64,000 nucleotides of DNA from NCBI GenBank assembly GCA_036924085.1, contig JAVGWX010000002.1, positions 155,290,816 to 155,354,815 of the forward strand. Direction: 5' to 3'. Numbering within the stretch: the first letter of the stretch is position 1; every line of letters begins with the position of its first letter. The notes below the pieces were generated by a model. That model saw only the letters and a program-made list of their open reading frames with translations, was not told the DNA's origin and did no database searches. Made by a program: the position numbers and the translations under genes. This DNA is from Ariolimax columbianus. Lineage: Eukaryota > Mollusca > Gastropoda > Stylommatophora > Arionidae. Of the stretch, positions 1-9,567 are shown piece after piece.

Positions 1-1440
1 TTTCAGCTAAGCTAATTTCACATTCACAAACGCACTTTCATGTAATCTAACCGTACATTCGCAGACCTACTTTCATCTAAGATAATCTTACATTTACAAA
101 CCTAGTTTCATCTAAGCTAACCTTACATTAAAAAAACCTACTTTCATCTGAGCTAATCTTACATTCACAAACCTATTTTCATCTAAGCTAACCTTACATT
201 TACAAACCTACTTTCATTTAAGCTAACCTTGCATTCACAAATCTACTTTCATCTAAGCTAACCTTAAATTATCAAACCTACTTTCATCTAATATAATCGT
301 ATATTCACAAACCTACTTTCATTTAAGCTAATATAACAAACTAAAAAACCTATTTCATCTAAGTTAACCGTATATTCATTAACCTACCTTCATCTAAGCT
401 AATCTTACATTCACAAACATACCTTCATCTAAGCTAATCTTACATTCACAAACCTACTTTCATTAAAGCTAATATGACAAACAAAACAACTTATTTCATC
501 TAAGTTAACCGTACATTCTATTTTCATTTAAGCTAATCTTACACTCAGAAACCTACTTTCATTTAAGCTAATATGACAAACAAAAAAAACATATTTCATC
601 TAAGTTAACCGTACATTCATTAACTTATTTTCATTTGAGCTAATCTAACATTTACAATCCTATATTCATCTAATCTAATTATTTCATTCACAAACCTACC
701 TTCATCTAAGCTGATCTTACATTCACGATCGGAGGTTCATATAATCGTATCTTTTCCTTAACAAACCTACTTTTATCTAAGCTAATCTTACATTCATAAA
801 CGTACATTCATCTAAGCTAATCTTATATTCACAAACCTACTTTCATCTATGCTAATCCTTGTATCCCATTACTACTTTCATATAAGCTTATATTTTCAAA
901 CACAAACTTACTTTCATTTAACGTAATCTTACATTCACAAACCTACTTTCATCTAAGTTTATCTTTTCATTGACAAACTTACTTTCATCTAGGCTCAGCT
1001 TTAAATTTACAGACTTACTTTCATGTAAGGTAATCTAATATTCACAAACCTTCTTTCATTTAACCTAAACTTACATTTAAAAACCTACTTTCATCTAAGC
1101 AAATCTTACATTCAGAAACCTACTTTCATCTAAGCTAATCATACATTCACAAACCTTCTTTTATTTAAGCTCTACTTACATTTACAAACCTACTTTTATC
1201 TAAGGTATCCTTATATATACAAACCTACTTTCATCTAAGCTCACCTTACATTGACAAACTTACTTTCATCTAAGCTAGGCTTACATTTACAAACCTACTT
1301 TTATCTAAGGTATCCTTATATTTACAAACCTACTTTCATCTAAGCTCACCTTACATTGACAAACCTACTTTCATCTAAGCTAGGCTTACATTTACAAACC
1401 CACTTTCATTTAAGCTAACTCTACATTTAGAAACCCACTT
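1..1440. repeat. 35-bp AT-rich tandem satellite, about 41 copies
   Basis: Imperfect head-to-tail repeats with a 35-bp period, built around the phrases CTTTCATCTAAGCTAA and TTACATTCACAAACCTA. The array runs off the left edge, so its true length is unknown. Units differ by scattered substitutions and small indels. There is local higher-order structure: a three-unit block beginning near 1201 recurs 105 bp later near 1306, and a shorter variant containing ATATGACAAACAAA recurs near 467 and 565. No open frame of interest is present. It is unrelated in sequence to the 65-bp array that fills the right of the window. Confidence 0.93.
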
Positions 1441-1600
1441 TTACCAAGGCCGTAGAACAAGTGACCCATAAATGTGTACGCCACTAAACGGTCTGATTCG
1501 CTTCGCTAACCCTTAGCCAAAAATAGTCGAGGCTAGGTGTTGAAGGAAAGATTGGGAAGTGGGAGGGTATGAGGGGGATGGTATATATGTTACGAAGCTG

Positions 1601-1640
1601 CTATCTATATATCTATCTATCTATCTATCTATATATCTAT
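1601..1640. repeat. CTAT/ATCT tetranucleotide microsatellite
   Basis: A run of CTAT units with two TATA interruptions. It explains the low-complexity reading frame with alternating Tyr, Leu, Ser and Ile residues that crosses it; that frame is not a gene. Confidence 0.9.
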
Positions 1641-1807
1641 TTTATCAGTCCACTTATGTCGTTAGACGTGGTAGGAATGGGTGACCTCCTTTTTTTCATG
1701 TTTTGTAGCAAGCGAATATCCTCTGGTGACTTGCCAGATCAATCCCAACAGTAGTCAGCTCCTGGAATATATGATCTATTATTTTTGGGACTGGTAAGTG
1801 GTGGAAG

Positions 1808-1880
1808 CGTAAATTAGAGCAAGGTAGACCCGCAACCTGTCAGGCGCTATCTATGCCGTTCCGCTATCCACATAACCAAG
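1808..1880 (-). mobile_element. Possible tRNA-derived SINE fragment (weak)
   Basis: Read on the minus strand this contains GGATAGCGGAACGGCATAG, resembling an A box and D-arm, followed about 20 nt on by CAGGTTGCGGGTCTACC, resembling the T-arm and B box of a tRNA-derived SINE head. The B box is poor (GGTCTACC where GGTTCGANTCC is expected), so this is either a decayed SINE or a chance match. It lies about 250 bp from a better candidate in the same orientation. Confidence 0.25.
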
Positions 1881-2118
1881 ATCTGATGTTATTGCCACAC
1901 AGGGCTCTATTTGCGACATATTGTCTGTGGGGTGAGAATCTCTAGAATAATTTTATTAGATTTTTAACTTTGAATTTGCCCGAGTACCTTTTGGATTCCA
2001 ACTGCTAAGGTATTTTTAACGTTCGCGTCACTGCACACACGTGTCTGATCTAACAACTCAGATATCAAAGGGAAATATTTACCAGATGACCCAGGTGAAA
2101 AAAACACGGTCTCCACTA

Positions 2119-2193
2119 GTATTTGAGCCTGCAACCTCCAGCACCCGAGTCGAACACCCTAATTTAAGTAAGCTATCGACACCTAGTGATGCC
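2119..2193 (-). mobile_element. tRNA-derived SINE head remnant
   Basis: On the minus strand the order is that of a degenerate tRNA: an A-box-like start near TAGCTTACTTAAATTAG, an anticodon-arm-like GTTCGACTCGGGTGC, then GGAGGTTGCAGGCTCAAATAC, in which GGCTCAAATAC fits the RNA polymerase III B box (GGTTCGANTCC) at most positions. A true tRNA gene is unlikely because the arms do not pair well. A tRNA-derived SINE promoter head is the simplest reading. I could not define a 3' tail or target duplication. Confidence 0.42.
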
Positions 2194-3445
2194 ATATTCA
2201 GTTATTCGAAGCAGCAAAATCGTTCTTGTGTTTGAACTAAACCCATTTTTCTAATTGTAGGTCGAGTCATTAGTAGCAGAATGCAGCATAATGCGTAGTA
2301 AGAAACACGATGTCATATTTCTACTTCTGGTCAAAACATTGTCAATAAAAGCAGACATCAAAGAAATGTATCTACACATAAACAGATGTGACATGAATTC
2401 TTTTAAAAATAATATTAATAATTTTAGCAATGATTATTTAGAAAGAGCTAGCAGTAAAATGTCACAGATTAACTTTACTTGCACAAACCTTCAGAAGAGA
2501 CTTGTGAGCGATGGTATTTAAATCCTGCAGTCTGATCTCCACAAGAATCGTTCAAATTATCCGCTATCATGTCCTGTGGAGGACCCCGACAAAAGAAACA
2601 ATTGGTTGTGATTATGGTCGTAACCAGCAAATAGATTGAAATGAAGAGCAAACTCTGAGGACACTGTCTGTCAAGTGGCTAGCATTTCCTTTGAACGTTC
2701 AGCAATTTTCTCTCGCTTTCGTACAGCGCTTCTAGTCAGCATTAATGTTGCAAGATTTGGCGCGGGCTGTCTCAACGCGCAAATTCGCTCCCAACTGATG
2801 CGCCAAATGTCAGGGCGACGACAGGGCAAGGTGAGGTGCACGTATTTGTATAATCAACTGACATAATTGTGTGCTGTGATACTGTTGTTGTTGTTAGTTG
2901 TTACAGCTGTTTTTGTGTTAGATCACACTGTTTTAAACCAGTCTTTTTAGTTGCATGAGAGAGAGTGCACCATTACAAAGTATTTGACATGCAAACCTTA
3001 ATTCTTGTACACACATTCCACCCTGATAATGACTGCAGTCTGAGGCAACCACCGCCGCGATGTCTCCTTTTTGACGCACATCTTGTACCCGCATACGTCA
3101 CGTCAGAAAGCAGCCAATAGCAGCTTGGAGACGACATCCATCGATACGTAGAGGGATAGCTTATCTATAAGAGTATATCATAGTTTTTATTTTCTGTTTG
3201 GCTTAGAACCAACGTCACTGCACTTCAGGCAGACCCATCGGTACTCAGTCCATCTCAACGAATGGTGAACAAGTGAATATTGAATATTCCCGTAGCTCGC
3301 TGGTTATACACACTCATGCTATGTTCTTCAAAGGAACCAACACCGTAGGACTGGTGTATGTTTTAAAACTTAGCGAACTGTGCATTGGTGGCTCAACGAT
3401 TGCAAATTATTTGTCCCCGTCACAGATGTCTTGGTGGGTTAAATG

Positions 3446-3621
3446 TCACCTCAGCTCATTGTCAATGTCCCTTCGAATGGTGTCTTTGAGAGATGAGTAT
3501 CACCTCAGTCCATTGTCAATGTCCCTTACAATGGTGTCTTTGAGAGATGAGTATCACCTCAGTCCATTGTCAATGTCCCTTACAATGGTGTCTTTAAGGG
3601 TTGAATGTCACTTCACTCCAT
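3446..3621. repeat. 54-bp minisatellite, 3.3 copies
   Basis: Units start at 3446, 3500, 3554 and 3608 (last one partial), each opening with TCACCTCAG and containing CATTGTCAATGTCCCTT. The second and third units are nearly identical. Because 54 is a multiple of three, a frame on the + strand (3273-3635) stays open through the array as an 18-residue repeat. That alone does not make it a gene. Confidence 0.9.
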
Positions 3622-3720
3622 TCACACGATCCTGAAGGTTCAAGGTCTTTGCCTCTGTAATCCCGTCATGCAATAGTCAGCCATACGAAAGCAACAACTG
3701 GGAAAGGAAGCAAAAAGATG

Positions 3721-3768
3721 CAGCCACAGACGCTTTCAGCCACAGACGCTTTCAGCCACAGACGCTTT
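3721..3768. repeat. 16-bp tandem triplication
   Basis: Three perfect copies of CAGCCACAGACGCTTT, back to back. Perfect identity suggests a recent slippage event. Confidence 0.95.
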
Positions 3769-4950
3769 CGGCACTCATAAAAGAGGTCACAAATAACCAC
3801 CTGGAAGCCAAAGTCACTGCCTCGATCTCCATACTGATACTGGATGTTGTTGTCAAGTATGCAGCGCCTATCTCAGCAATGTCTTTGTTCCTCACTCTAG
3901 CAGAGAAGCCACAAGCGGCTGTCTCGCCGTGTAACACATATACATCGGAACATCAGACAGCATCAAAATCCTGGACATTTTCCCTTATTAGTTGTCTAAC
4001 CTCCAATGAATGGTTTGCACTAAAGACTGTTGCTTGAATAGTCTTACCTGACTATGTGGAACTACAGCTCTGCTTGTCATAGACATGCTTAAGAAACGGT
4101 GGTCCTAAAGAGGACAGTGCTGTTAAGGATGAAGTGCTCAAGATTTTATTTCTAATAGGTTTATTTTCTTTATGTCATTGGATCATAATCTATCTTCGCC
4201 GTCTGATGTTCATGTATGTCATGAACAATCATAAGTTGGGTTGACTAAAACGTGTGAAAACATGAGTTTGATTATAGTAGTTACGTCTCAATAATCACTA
4301 ATCTAACGATTATATCACTCACAAGATCAGTATATATTATAAAGCATTAGAAATACTTGTCTGTCGAGGCACATGTTTCACTGACTTATATAGCGGTTCA
4401 AATTCCTCCATGCTGTGTAGATATTCTCGTTTGTTTTTCTTGTGGTTCATAGTTGCTACGGGATGGATAGGAGGCCTCATTGCCTAGTCTGACTTGAGTC
4501 AATGGCTTCTCACGTACCATTAGCTAAATATGTATTCTCACACTTTAATTGCGGCTTGCAATTTCTACATGTGAGAGCAAACAGCCATTTGCCCCTAACT
4601 GGTATGACTTGGCATTATCGCTTCTCTTCCACCAGGATGTGTACATGCTTTATTGTACTGTACTTGTGGCCTATAATGTGTACAGGAAGAGATAGTCGAC
4701 CTCATTGCTTCTGTTTCGATGCTCGTAATAAAAAGGACTTTGAAACATTATGTCTTATGTCGTTGTTTACAGCAGGGCTGCCTTATATACGTCTTTCGAC
4801 TTACTCACTCGGTTTCAGGACAAACATTTTGGGTGCCGGGAGAGCTACCTCTGTGATTCCTGTTCTTTTAGCAAGACCACAGTAGACCAGTCTGCTTCCT
4901 GGACACCGACTTGGGGGCAGAATAGGGTCTGGGTCAGCTCTGGTTTGGTG
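3769..4950. other. Non-coding stretch with no supported gene
   Basis: Short frames occur (for example 4502-4885, + strand, 127 residues) but they show no recognisable family, no composition bias and no conserved motif. I see no transposon ends, RNA genes or long repeats. The right edge is the start of the 42-bp minisatellite. Confidence 0.5.
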
Positions 4951-5402
4951 GCCGTGATGCAAGCAGTCAGCTATGAGTCACTTACTGTGCTGGTCGTGAT
5001 GCAAGCAGTCAGCTATGAGTCTCTTACTGTGCTGGCCGTGATGCAAGCAGTCAGCTATGAGTCTCTTACTGTGCTGGTAGTGATGCAAGCAGTCAGCTAT
5101 GAGTCTCTTACTGTGCTGGCCGTGATGCAAGCAGTCAGCTATGAGTCACTTACTGTGCTGGTCGTGATGCAAGCAGTCAGCTATTGGTCACTTACTGTGC
5201 TGGTCGTGATGCAAGCAGTCAGCTATGAGTCACTTACTGTGCTGACCGTGATGAAAGCAGCCAGCTATGAGTCACTCACTGTGCTGATCGTGATGCAAGC
5301 AGTCAGCTATAAGTCACTTACTGTGCTGACCGTGATGTAAGCAGCCAGCTATGTTTGTCGGCCGTTATGCAAGCAGCCAGCTATGAGTCACTTACTGTGC
5401 TG
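4951..5402. repeat. 42-bp minisatellite, about 10.5 copies
   Basis: The unit begins GTGATGCAAGCAGTCAGC and continues TATGAGTCACTTACTGTGCT. Copies differ mainly at the first bases after GCTG (GTC, GCC, GTA, ACC, ATC). Since 42 is divisible by three, a + strand frame (4750-5340, 196 residues) stays open through nine copies as a 14-residue repeat with core VMQAVSYESLTVL. The first stop arises where a copy becomes GTGATGTAAGCAGC. The last stretch has a partial copy and then one near-complete copy. No start-site or domain evidence supports a real protein, although expression as a repeat peptide cannot be ruled out from sequence. Confidence 0.95.
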
Positions 5403-5935
5403 CATCTTCGACTGCGACCTTATGTATGGCATTCCTTAGCCGTCAACTTGGACATGTCAGGCAAGTTACAGTGGTAGAACTATCAGCTGCCTTCTCGAGT
5501 CTCGGTAACACGTGCTATTACCTACAGCTATTATTAGTTTCTATTGATAATAACTAAATCAGATAGATTTATTAGTAATTTGCCCGACGTCGGCGAAAGA
5601 GACCGTATATATTACTAGACATAACTATTATTTTATTTTGTATATTTTTGCTACTCATTTGTTTTGGGCGAGAGGAGTGGAGAAGAAATAAGACGAACAG
5701 GGCAGGGGAGGGGAGGTGGTGGTTTGCATTTATATGCTGAATATGACGTTCTCCGGCGTTTCTATTTCCAACCAAATGCGCGAACACTAATATCTGGGTC
5801 AGGTGAGTCATTCTGATGAAGATCACACCTGGTATCAATGTTAAGTGAAACTTGCTAATTAAGACCACCTCAGATAAGGGTTGGACGAAATGTGTCGGTA
5901 CTAATCCAGAAACCAATAAACAAAAAGGTCAGTTG
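5403..5935. other. Non-coding stretch with no supported gene
   Basis: The minus-strand frame 5572-5916 (114 residues) has no recognisable domain and looks like chance. A G-rich run near 5700-5722 (GGGGAGGGGAGGTGGTGG) could form a two-tier G-quadruplex, but nothing around it suggests a function. The right end holds part of a 40-bp minisatellite unit, in which a LINE fragment is inserted. Confidence 0.5.
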
Positions 5936-5948
5936 AAACACACTGGTC
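5936..5948. repeat. Left target-site duplication of LINE fragment
   Basis: AAACACACTGGTC lies immediately left of the (TTC)n tail and matches AAACACAACGGTC at 6325-6337 in 11 of 13 positions. The sequence also belongs to the 40-bp minisatellite unit found on the other side of the insertion, so repeat-unit identity and target duplication cannot be fully separated. Confidence 0.7.
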
Positions 5949-6324
5949 TTCTTCTTCTTCTTCTTCTTCCTCGTTCGTCTTCAGACCTCAACTTCAATCG
6001 ACTCAAGGCTCTGTACACTTCTGTACAGCTTCTCGTACAAGGACACAGGCTGATGCCAAATGATACTTCTTTTGTCGGTATACAGTTGCCATGACTGCAA
6101 AATATGATCTGCCTTCATGGGGGCTGTGCCGCAGGCACAAAGGTCTGTAGTGTTAATCTTGAACCTGGTGTACAGATGACATCTCAGTGTGATCTATGCG
6201 TAGCCGGAGGGTGATCATCAGGTCTCGCCTGGAGAGTTGATGGCAGGCATCGTTTTTCATGTGCCCATGGTGGTCTTTTTCCATTTTGCACTGTACGTTG
6301 CCCTGATCAATGCTTTAGTATCAT
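5949..6324 (-). mobile_element. 5'-truncated LINE, RNase H/knuckle 3' end only
   Basis: On the minus strand this is the last ~350 bp of an RNase H-bearing LINE, ending in a (GAA)n tail (seen as TTC repeats at 5949-5969). It is collinear with the 3' end of the copy at 20758-22385: both share GGGGCTGTGCCGCAGGCAC, AAGGTCTGTAGTG, GTGCGTAGCCGGAG-like text and TTTGCACTGTACGTTGCCC. Translated, the 5' edge reads ALIRATYSAKWKK, corresponding to FIRATYSAKWKK in the other copy. It is severely 5'-truncated, non-autonomous and too mutated to be coding. It belongs to the same subfamily as the 20758-22385 copy rather than that at 9527-13221. Confidence 0.88.
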
Positions 6325-6771
6325 AAACACAACGGTCAAGACCCCACCACACATACGTGTCAGATGAAACACACTGGTCAAGACCCCACCACACATCAGC
6401 GTCAGGTGAAATACACTGATCAAGACTCCACCACACATCCGTGTCAGGTGAAACACACTGGTCAAGACTACACTTCACATCAGGGTCAGGTGAAACACAC
6501 TGATCAAGACTCTAGCACATCATCGTCAGGTGAAACACACTGGTCAAGACTACACCACACATCAGGGTCAGGTGAAACACACTGATCAAGACTCTAGCAC
6601 ATCATCGTCAGGTGAAACACACTAGTCAAGACTTTACCACACATCAGCGTCAGATGAAACACACTGGTCAAGACCCCACCACACATCACCGTCAGGTGAA
6701 ACACACTGGTCAAGACTGCACCACGCAGCAGGGTCAGGTGAAACACACTGGTCAAGACTCCACTACAAATC
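6325..6771. repeat. 40-42-bp minisatellite, about 11 copies
   Basis: Units read GTCAGGTGAAACACACTGGT followed by CAAGACT/CC, CCACCACACATCA. Spacing alternates between 40 and 42 bp, for example unit starts at 6485, 6525 and 6567. A 42-bp subtype with CACCACACATCAGG alternates with a 40-bp subtype carrying TCTAGCACATCATC. Frames on both strands stay partly open but are only repeat translations. One further partial unit lies left of the LINE fragment at about 5926-5948, so the LINE sits inside this repeat. Confidence 0.93.
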
Positions 6772-7005
6772 ACATCATAAGATGTTCCGTTGCAACCACG
6801 CAGTTGTAGTTAACAAGGCGCGTGAGTGCTCCATATTATAAAAACCAAGATTTCTCAATAGCACAAGTTATCTCTCTTGATGGCAGCATGAACCTTACGT
6901 TGACGTTTGAATTCGCGCGTAGACATTGCCCACTTCTGAGCCTGTGACAAAGATGGTATCTGATTTTGGTAGGATAGTTTGAGTACAAATACATTTTTTA
7001 TAAGT

Positions 7006-7200
7006 TGTTCCTTTTAAATCAATCTTATTTTCAGAGTTTTGAGTGAAATCAATCTTATTTTCGTAGTTTTGTGTGAAATCAACCCTATGTACTGTTTTGT
7101 GTGAAATCAAGCATATTTTCGTAGTTTTGTGTGAAAGTAATCTTATGTACGGAGTTTTGTGTAAAATCAACACTATGTTCGGAGTTTTATGTGACATCAG
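7006..7200. repeat. 30-bp minisatellite, about 6 copies
   Basis: AT-rich units starting with AGTTTTGTGTGAAATCAA and ending TTATTTTCGT or TATGTTCGG. AGTTTT falls at 7035, 7065, (7093), 7123, 7153 and 7183, so the period is 30 with one 28-bp unit. Copies are diverged, so this array is older than the 42- and 56-bp arrays nearby. Confidence 0.88.
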
Positions 7201-7406
7201 TTAACAGGTCATGCAGGACCATTCTGACATTTTTGTCAATTTCTCTATCGAGTCTCCAATCGCTTATAAAATTAGTCCAGTGGAGATTAAACAGGAAGAA
7301 AAACAAAAGTATTGAATGACAAGTACATGGGAAAGTAATAGGGCTGAAACCAAATACGAAAACCGCCGTCAACTGACGATGGAGCGTGCGATTGGAAGAT
7401 TGGCTT

Positions 7407-7854
7407 TCTGCCACGGTATGAAATCGCTTTAATGTAACAGTGCATAAAGGAGGCTGCTTCTATCTGCCATGGTATCAAATCGCGTCAATGTAACAGCGTA
7501 TAAAGGAGGCTGCTTCTTTCTGCCATGGTATCAAATCGCCTCAATGTAACAGCGTATAAAGGAGGCTGCTTCTATCTGCCACGGTATCATATCGCGTCAA
7601 TGTAACAGCGTATAAAGGAGGCTGCTTCTATCTGCCACGGTATCAAATCGCCTCAATGTAACAGCGTATAAAGGAGGCTGCTTCTATCTGCCACGGTATC
7701 ATATCGTGTCAATGTAACAGTTTATTATGGAAGCTGCTTCTACCTGCCACGGTATCATATCGCGTCAATGTAACAGTGTATTATGGAAGCTGCTTCTACC
7801 TGCCACGGTATCATATCGCGTCAATGTAACAGTGTTTAATGGAGGCTGCTTCTC
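7407..7854. repeat. 56-bp minisatellite, 8 copies
   Basis: The unit begins TCTGCCACGGTATCATATCG, continues with TCAATGTAACAG, and ends AAAGGAGGCTGCTTCTA. Starts at 7407 and 7463 fix the period at 56. The array ends in a degenerate copy at TCTCCCTGTTCACGGTC. The last three units share TTATGGAAGC in place of AAAGGAGGC, showing local homogenisation. No coding function is supported. Confidence 0.93.
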
Positions 7855-8069
7855 CCTGTTCACGGTCCCGGATTTATTCACAAGAATCGAAATTCGCTGG
7901 TTAACCTAGGTGTACATGGGCACTTGGCTTAAGGTAAAAACTACATAGCTTCAAGACCAAAAGGCCCGATCATTCAGACTTGTTACAATTTGAATATTAG
8001 CAAGGTGATCAAGATCGTAGTCCCCAATAAAGTTGTAGGGGGACTACAAGAAACATAAAAGTAGTTTGT

Positions 8070-8800
8070 TTTTGTTTTCTGACTATTATAGTAGTAGTGT
8101 TACCGACTCACTCTATCACAAATTAACTTACTTCCTTACAACTATTACTCCTTAACTCACAACTATAATTAAAAAAACCTAACAAATATTTTAACAACAG
8201 CAAAAACAAATGAATGTTTATTACACAAACATCATACACGTTATAACAATAAACTAGGCACTTTAATAGTTTTATATTGTCCATAAACACTTGTCTAACT
8301 ATAAAGTCTCTCAAGAGTTTCATGCAAACAGCACAGGTATTTCTCTTGAACTTAATTAATCTCTGTTCCATTCACAGCCCTACCTCACTCTGAGTTGATA
8401 AAGTACTGTGTAGCTAGTGTTCCATTCACAGCCCTGCCTCACTCTGAGTTGATAAAGTACTGTGTAAATAGTGTTCCATTCACAGTCCTGAGTTGATAAA
8501 TTACAGTCTAGCTAATTGTTTATTGGCAAACTTTCGGGCCTCACTCGTCTGGTGGCCTGATGTTCCTTCCCTCAGCTTCTGTAACGTCTGTCTTAATATT
8601 CTTTTGTCTTGTCTTCACGTCAGGAAGATGATTGCAGTGATACGACCTTCTGGTTTCTCTTCTTCATCGTCTAGTAAGGGACTACAGCAGTTCTTGTACC
8701 GTGGCAGTTCTCCAACTCAAATCTACTAAGATTGAAGACAAGGATTCTAGTGTCTACGACAGACGACGACAGTGGTTCTGTTATTGTAGTGGTCAGGCCA
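8070..8800. repeat. Dispersed repeat, copy A (uninterrupted)
   Basis: This stretch aligns by eye with 9187-9526 and then 13222-13510. Shared landmarks in order are: CTCACTCTATCA, CTTACTTCCTTACAACTATT, ACTCCTTAACTCACAACT, TGAATGTTTATTACACAAAC, GACAGGTATTTCTCTT-like text, TTCCATTCACAG, TAGCTAATTGTT, GCCTGATGT, GATGATTGCAG, GCAGTTCTTGTA and finally GTGTCTACGACAGACGACGA. It has no long open frame and I do not recognise the family. It preserves the state without the LINE that splits copy B, and a single unexpanded stretch of the motif that forms a 21-bp array in copy B. Confidence 0.72.
8365..8520. repeat. 54-bp tandem repeat inside copy A, about 2.8 copies
   Basis: GTTCCATTCACAG starts at 8365, 8419 and 8473. 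Each unit continues CTCACTCTGAGTTGATAAAG and TACTGTGTA, with an internal deletion in the last. Copy B has only one equivalent stretch, so the triplication is specific to copy A. Confidence 0.88.
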
Positions 8801-9186
8801 AGAATACCATCTGTGCTACTACTTGTTGTCCTAGACGACAGCTTCGTCTTTGAAGTAACACGTCTTCTTCTGACGAGTATGCAGTTGAATTCCACTCTAG
8901 AACTTGGAAGTCGGCGTCACGTGTGACGGGTGTCAGCGTCGAATTAAACAGGACAACACACACAGTCAAGTGCTTACCAGTACGTGGTTTCTGGTTCCCT
9001 CTCCATGCTAGTCTACTTCAGTGACTTCTCTGTTATGTCTCTCTTGTCTAACTACTCAACTTCAGCAGACGTTACTCGCTATCCTACCAACTGCACGGTA
9101 GCTTATGTTTTGTGATCTATACTAATACACTGATCTCCCAGCTTTTATTATATTCTCCCCGCTTCGGTCAACGACTTCTGTTTTTA
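8801..9186. other. Spacer between the two dispersed-repeat copies
   Basis: No gene, RNA or repeat is recognised here. A CACGTG hexamer sits near 8918-8923 in GTCACGTGTGAC, but a single such motif is not informative. Confidence 0.45.
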
Positions 9187-9526
9187 TTCAGTTGCTGCTG
9201 TTACACACTCACTCTATCATCATCTAGCTTACTTCCTTACAACTATTACTCCTTAACTCACAACTTAAATTAAAAACACTAACAATTAATTTTATCAGCA
9301 GCAAAAATAAAATGAATGTTTATTACACAAACAGCGTACACATTATAATAATAACACTAGAGGCATGTGAATCGCTTTCTATTGTCTATCAACACTTATT
9401 TAACCATAGAGCTTCTCAGGAGTTTCGTGCAAATAGGACAGGTATTTCTCTTACACTAAATGAACCCTGGGTTCTATCACGCCATCAGTTCTATCTAATC
9501 TTCCAATCACAGTTCTATATCCATTT
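9187..9526. repeat. Dispersed repeat, copy B (left part)
   Basis: Homologous to the first ~430 bp of copy A and interrupted at CTATATCCATTT by the LINE that follows. Continuity with copy A resumes on the far side of the LINE at 13222. Confidence 0.72.
9515..9526. repeat. Target-site duplication, 3' side of LINE
   Basis: CTATATCCATTT, repeated exactly at 13222-13233. It abuts the (TTC)n/(GAA)n tail of the LINE. Confidence 0.93.
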
Positions 9527-9543
9527 CTTCTTCTTCTTCTTCT
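9527..9543 (-). repeat. (GAA)n 3' tail of LINE
   Basis: TTC repeats on the + strand, that is (GAA)n at the 3' end of the minus-strand element. The same type of tail ends the other two copies (5949-5969 and 20759-20777). A short simple-repeat tail in place of poly(A) is a family trait. Confidence 0.9.
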
Positions 9544-9567
9544 GCGTACGCAGTCAGACAGCAACCA

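Larger units (their letters stand above)
1641..3445. other. Non-coding stretch with no supported gene
   Basis: Only short frames occur here (at most 76 residues, at 2291-2521) and none has a recognisable domain, signal peptide or neighbouring exon-like piece. Two tRNA-like SINE remnants are annotated separately (near 1808-1880 and 2119-2193). The stretch around 2750-2830 and 3040-3130 is locally richer in G+C and CpG than its surroundings, but I find no motif that would make it a promoter. An intron or a decayed repeat cannot be excluded by eye. Confidence 0.5.

Noticed and set aside
1..1440. Telomeric or subtelomeric hexamer repeats
   Set aside because: The period is 35 bp and the unit contains no TTAGGG-type motif.
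2291..2521. 76-residue frame as a small gene
   Set aside because: AT-rich, with no recognisable family or neighbouring exon-like sequence; such a length is expected by chance in this composition.
3040..3130. CpG-rich patch with CGTCACGTCAG as a promoter with a CRE-like site
   Set aside because: No full CRE (TGACGTCA), no convincing core promoter and no downstream gene were found.
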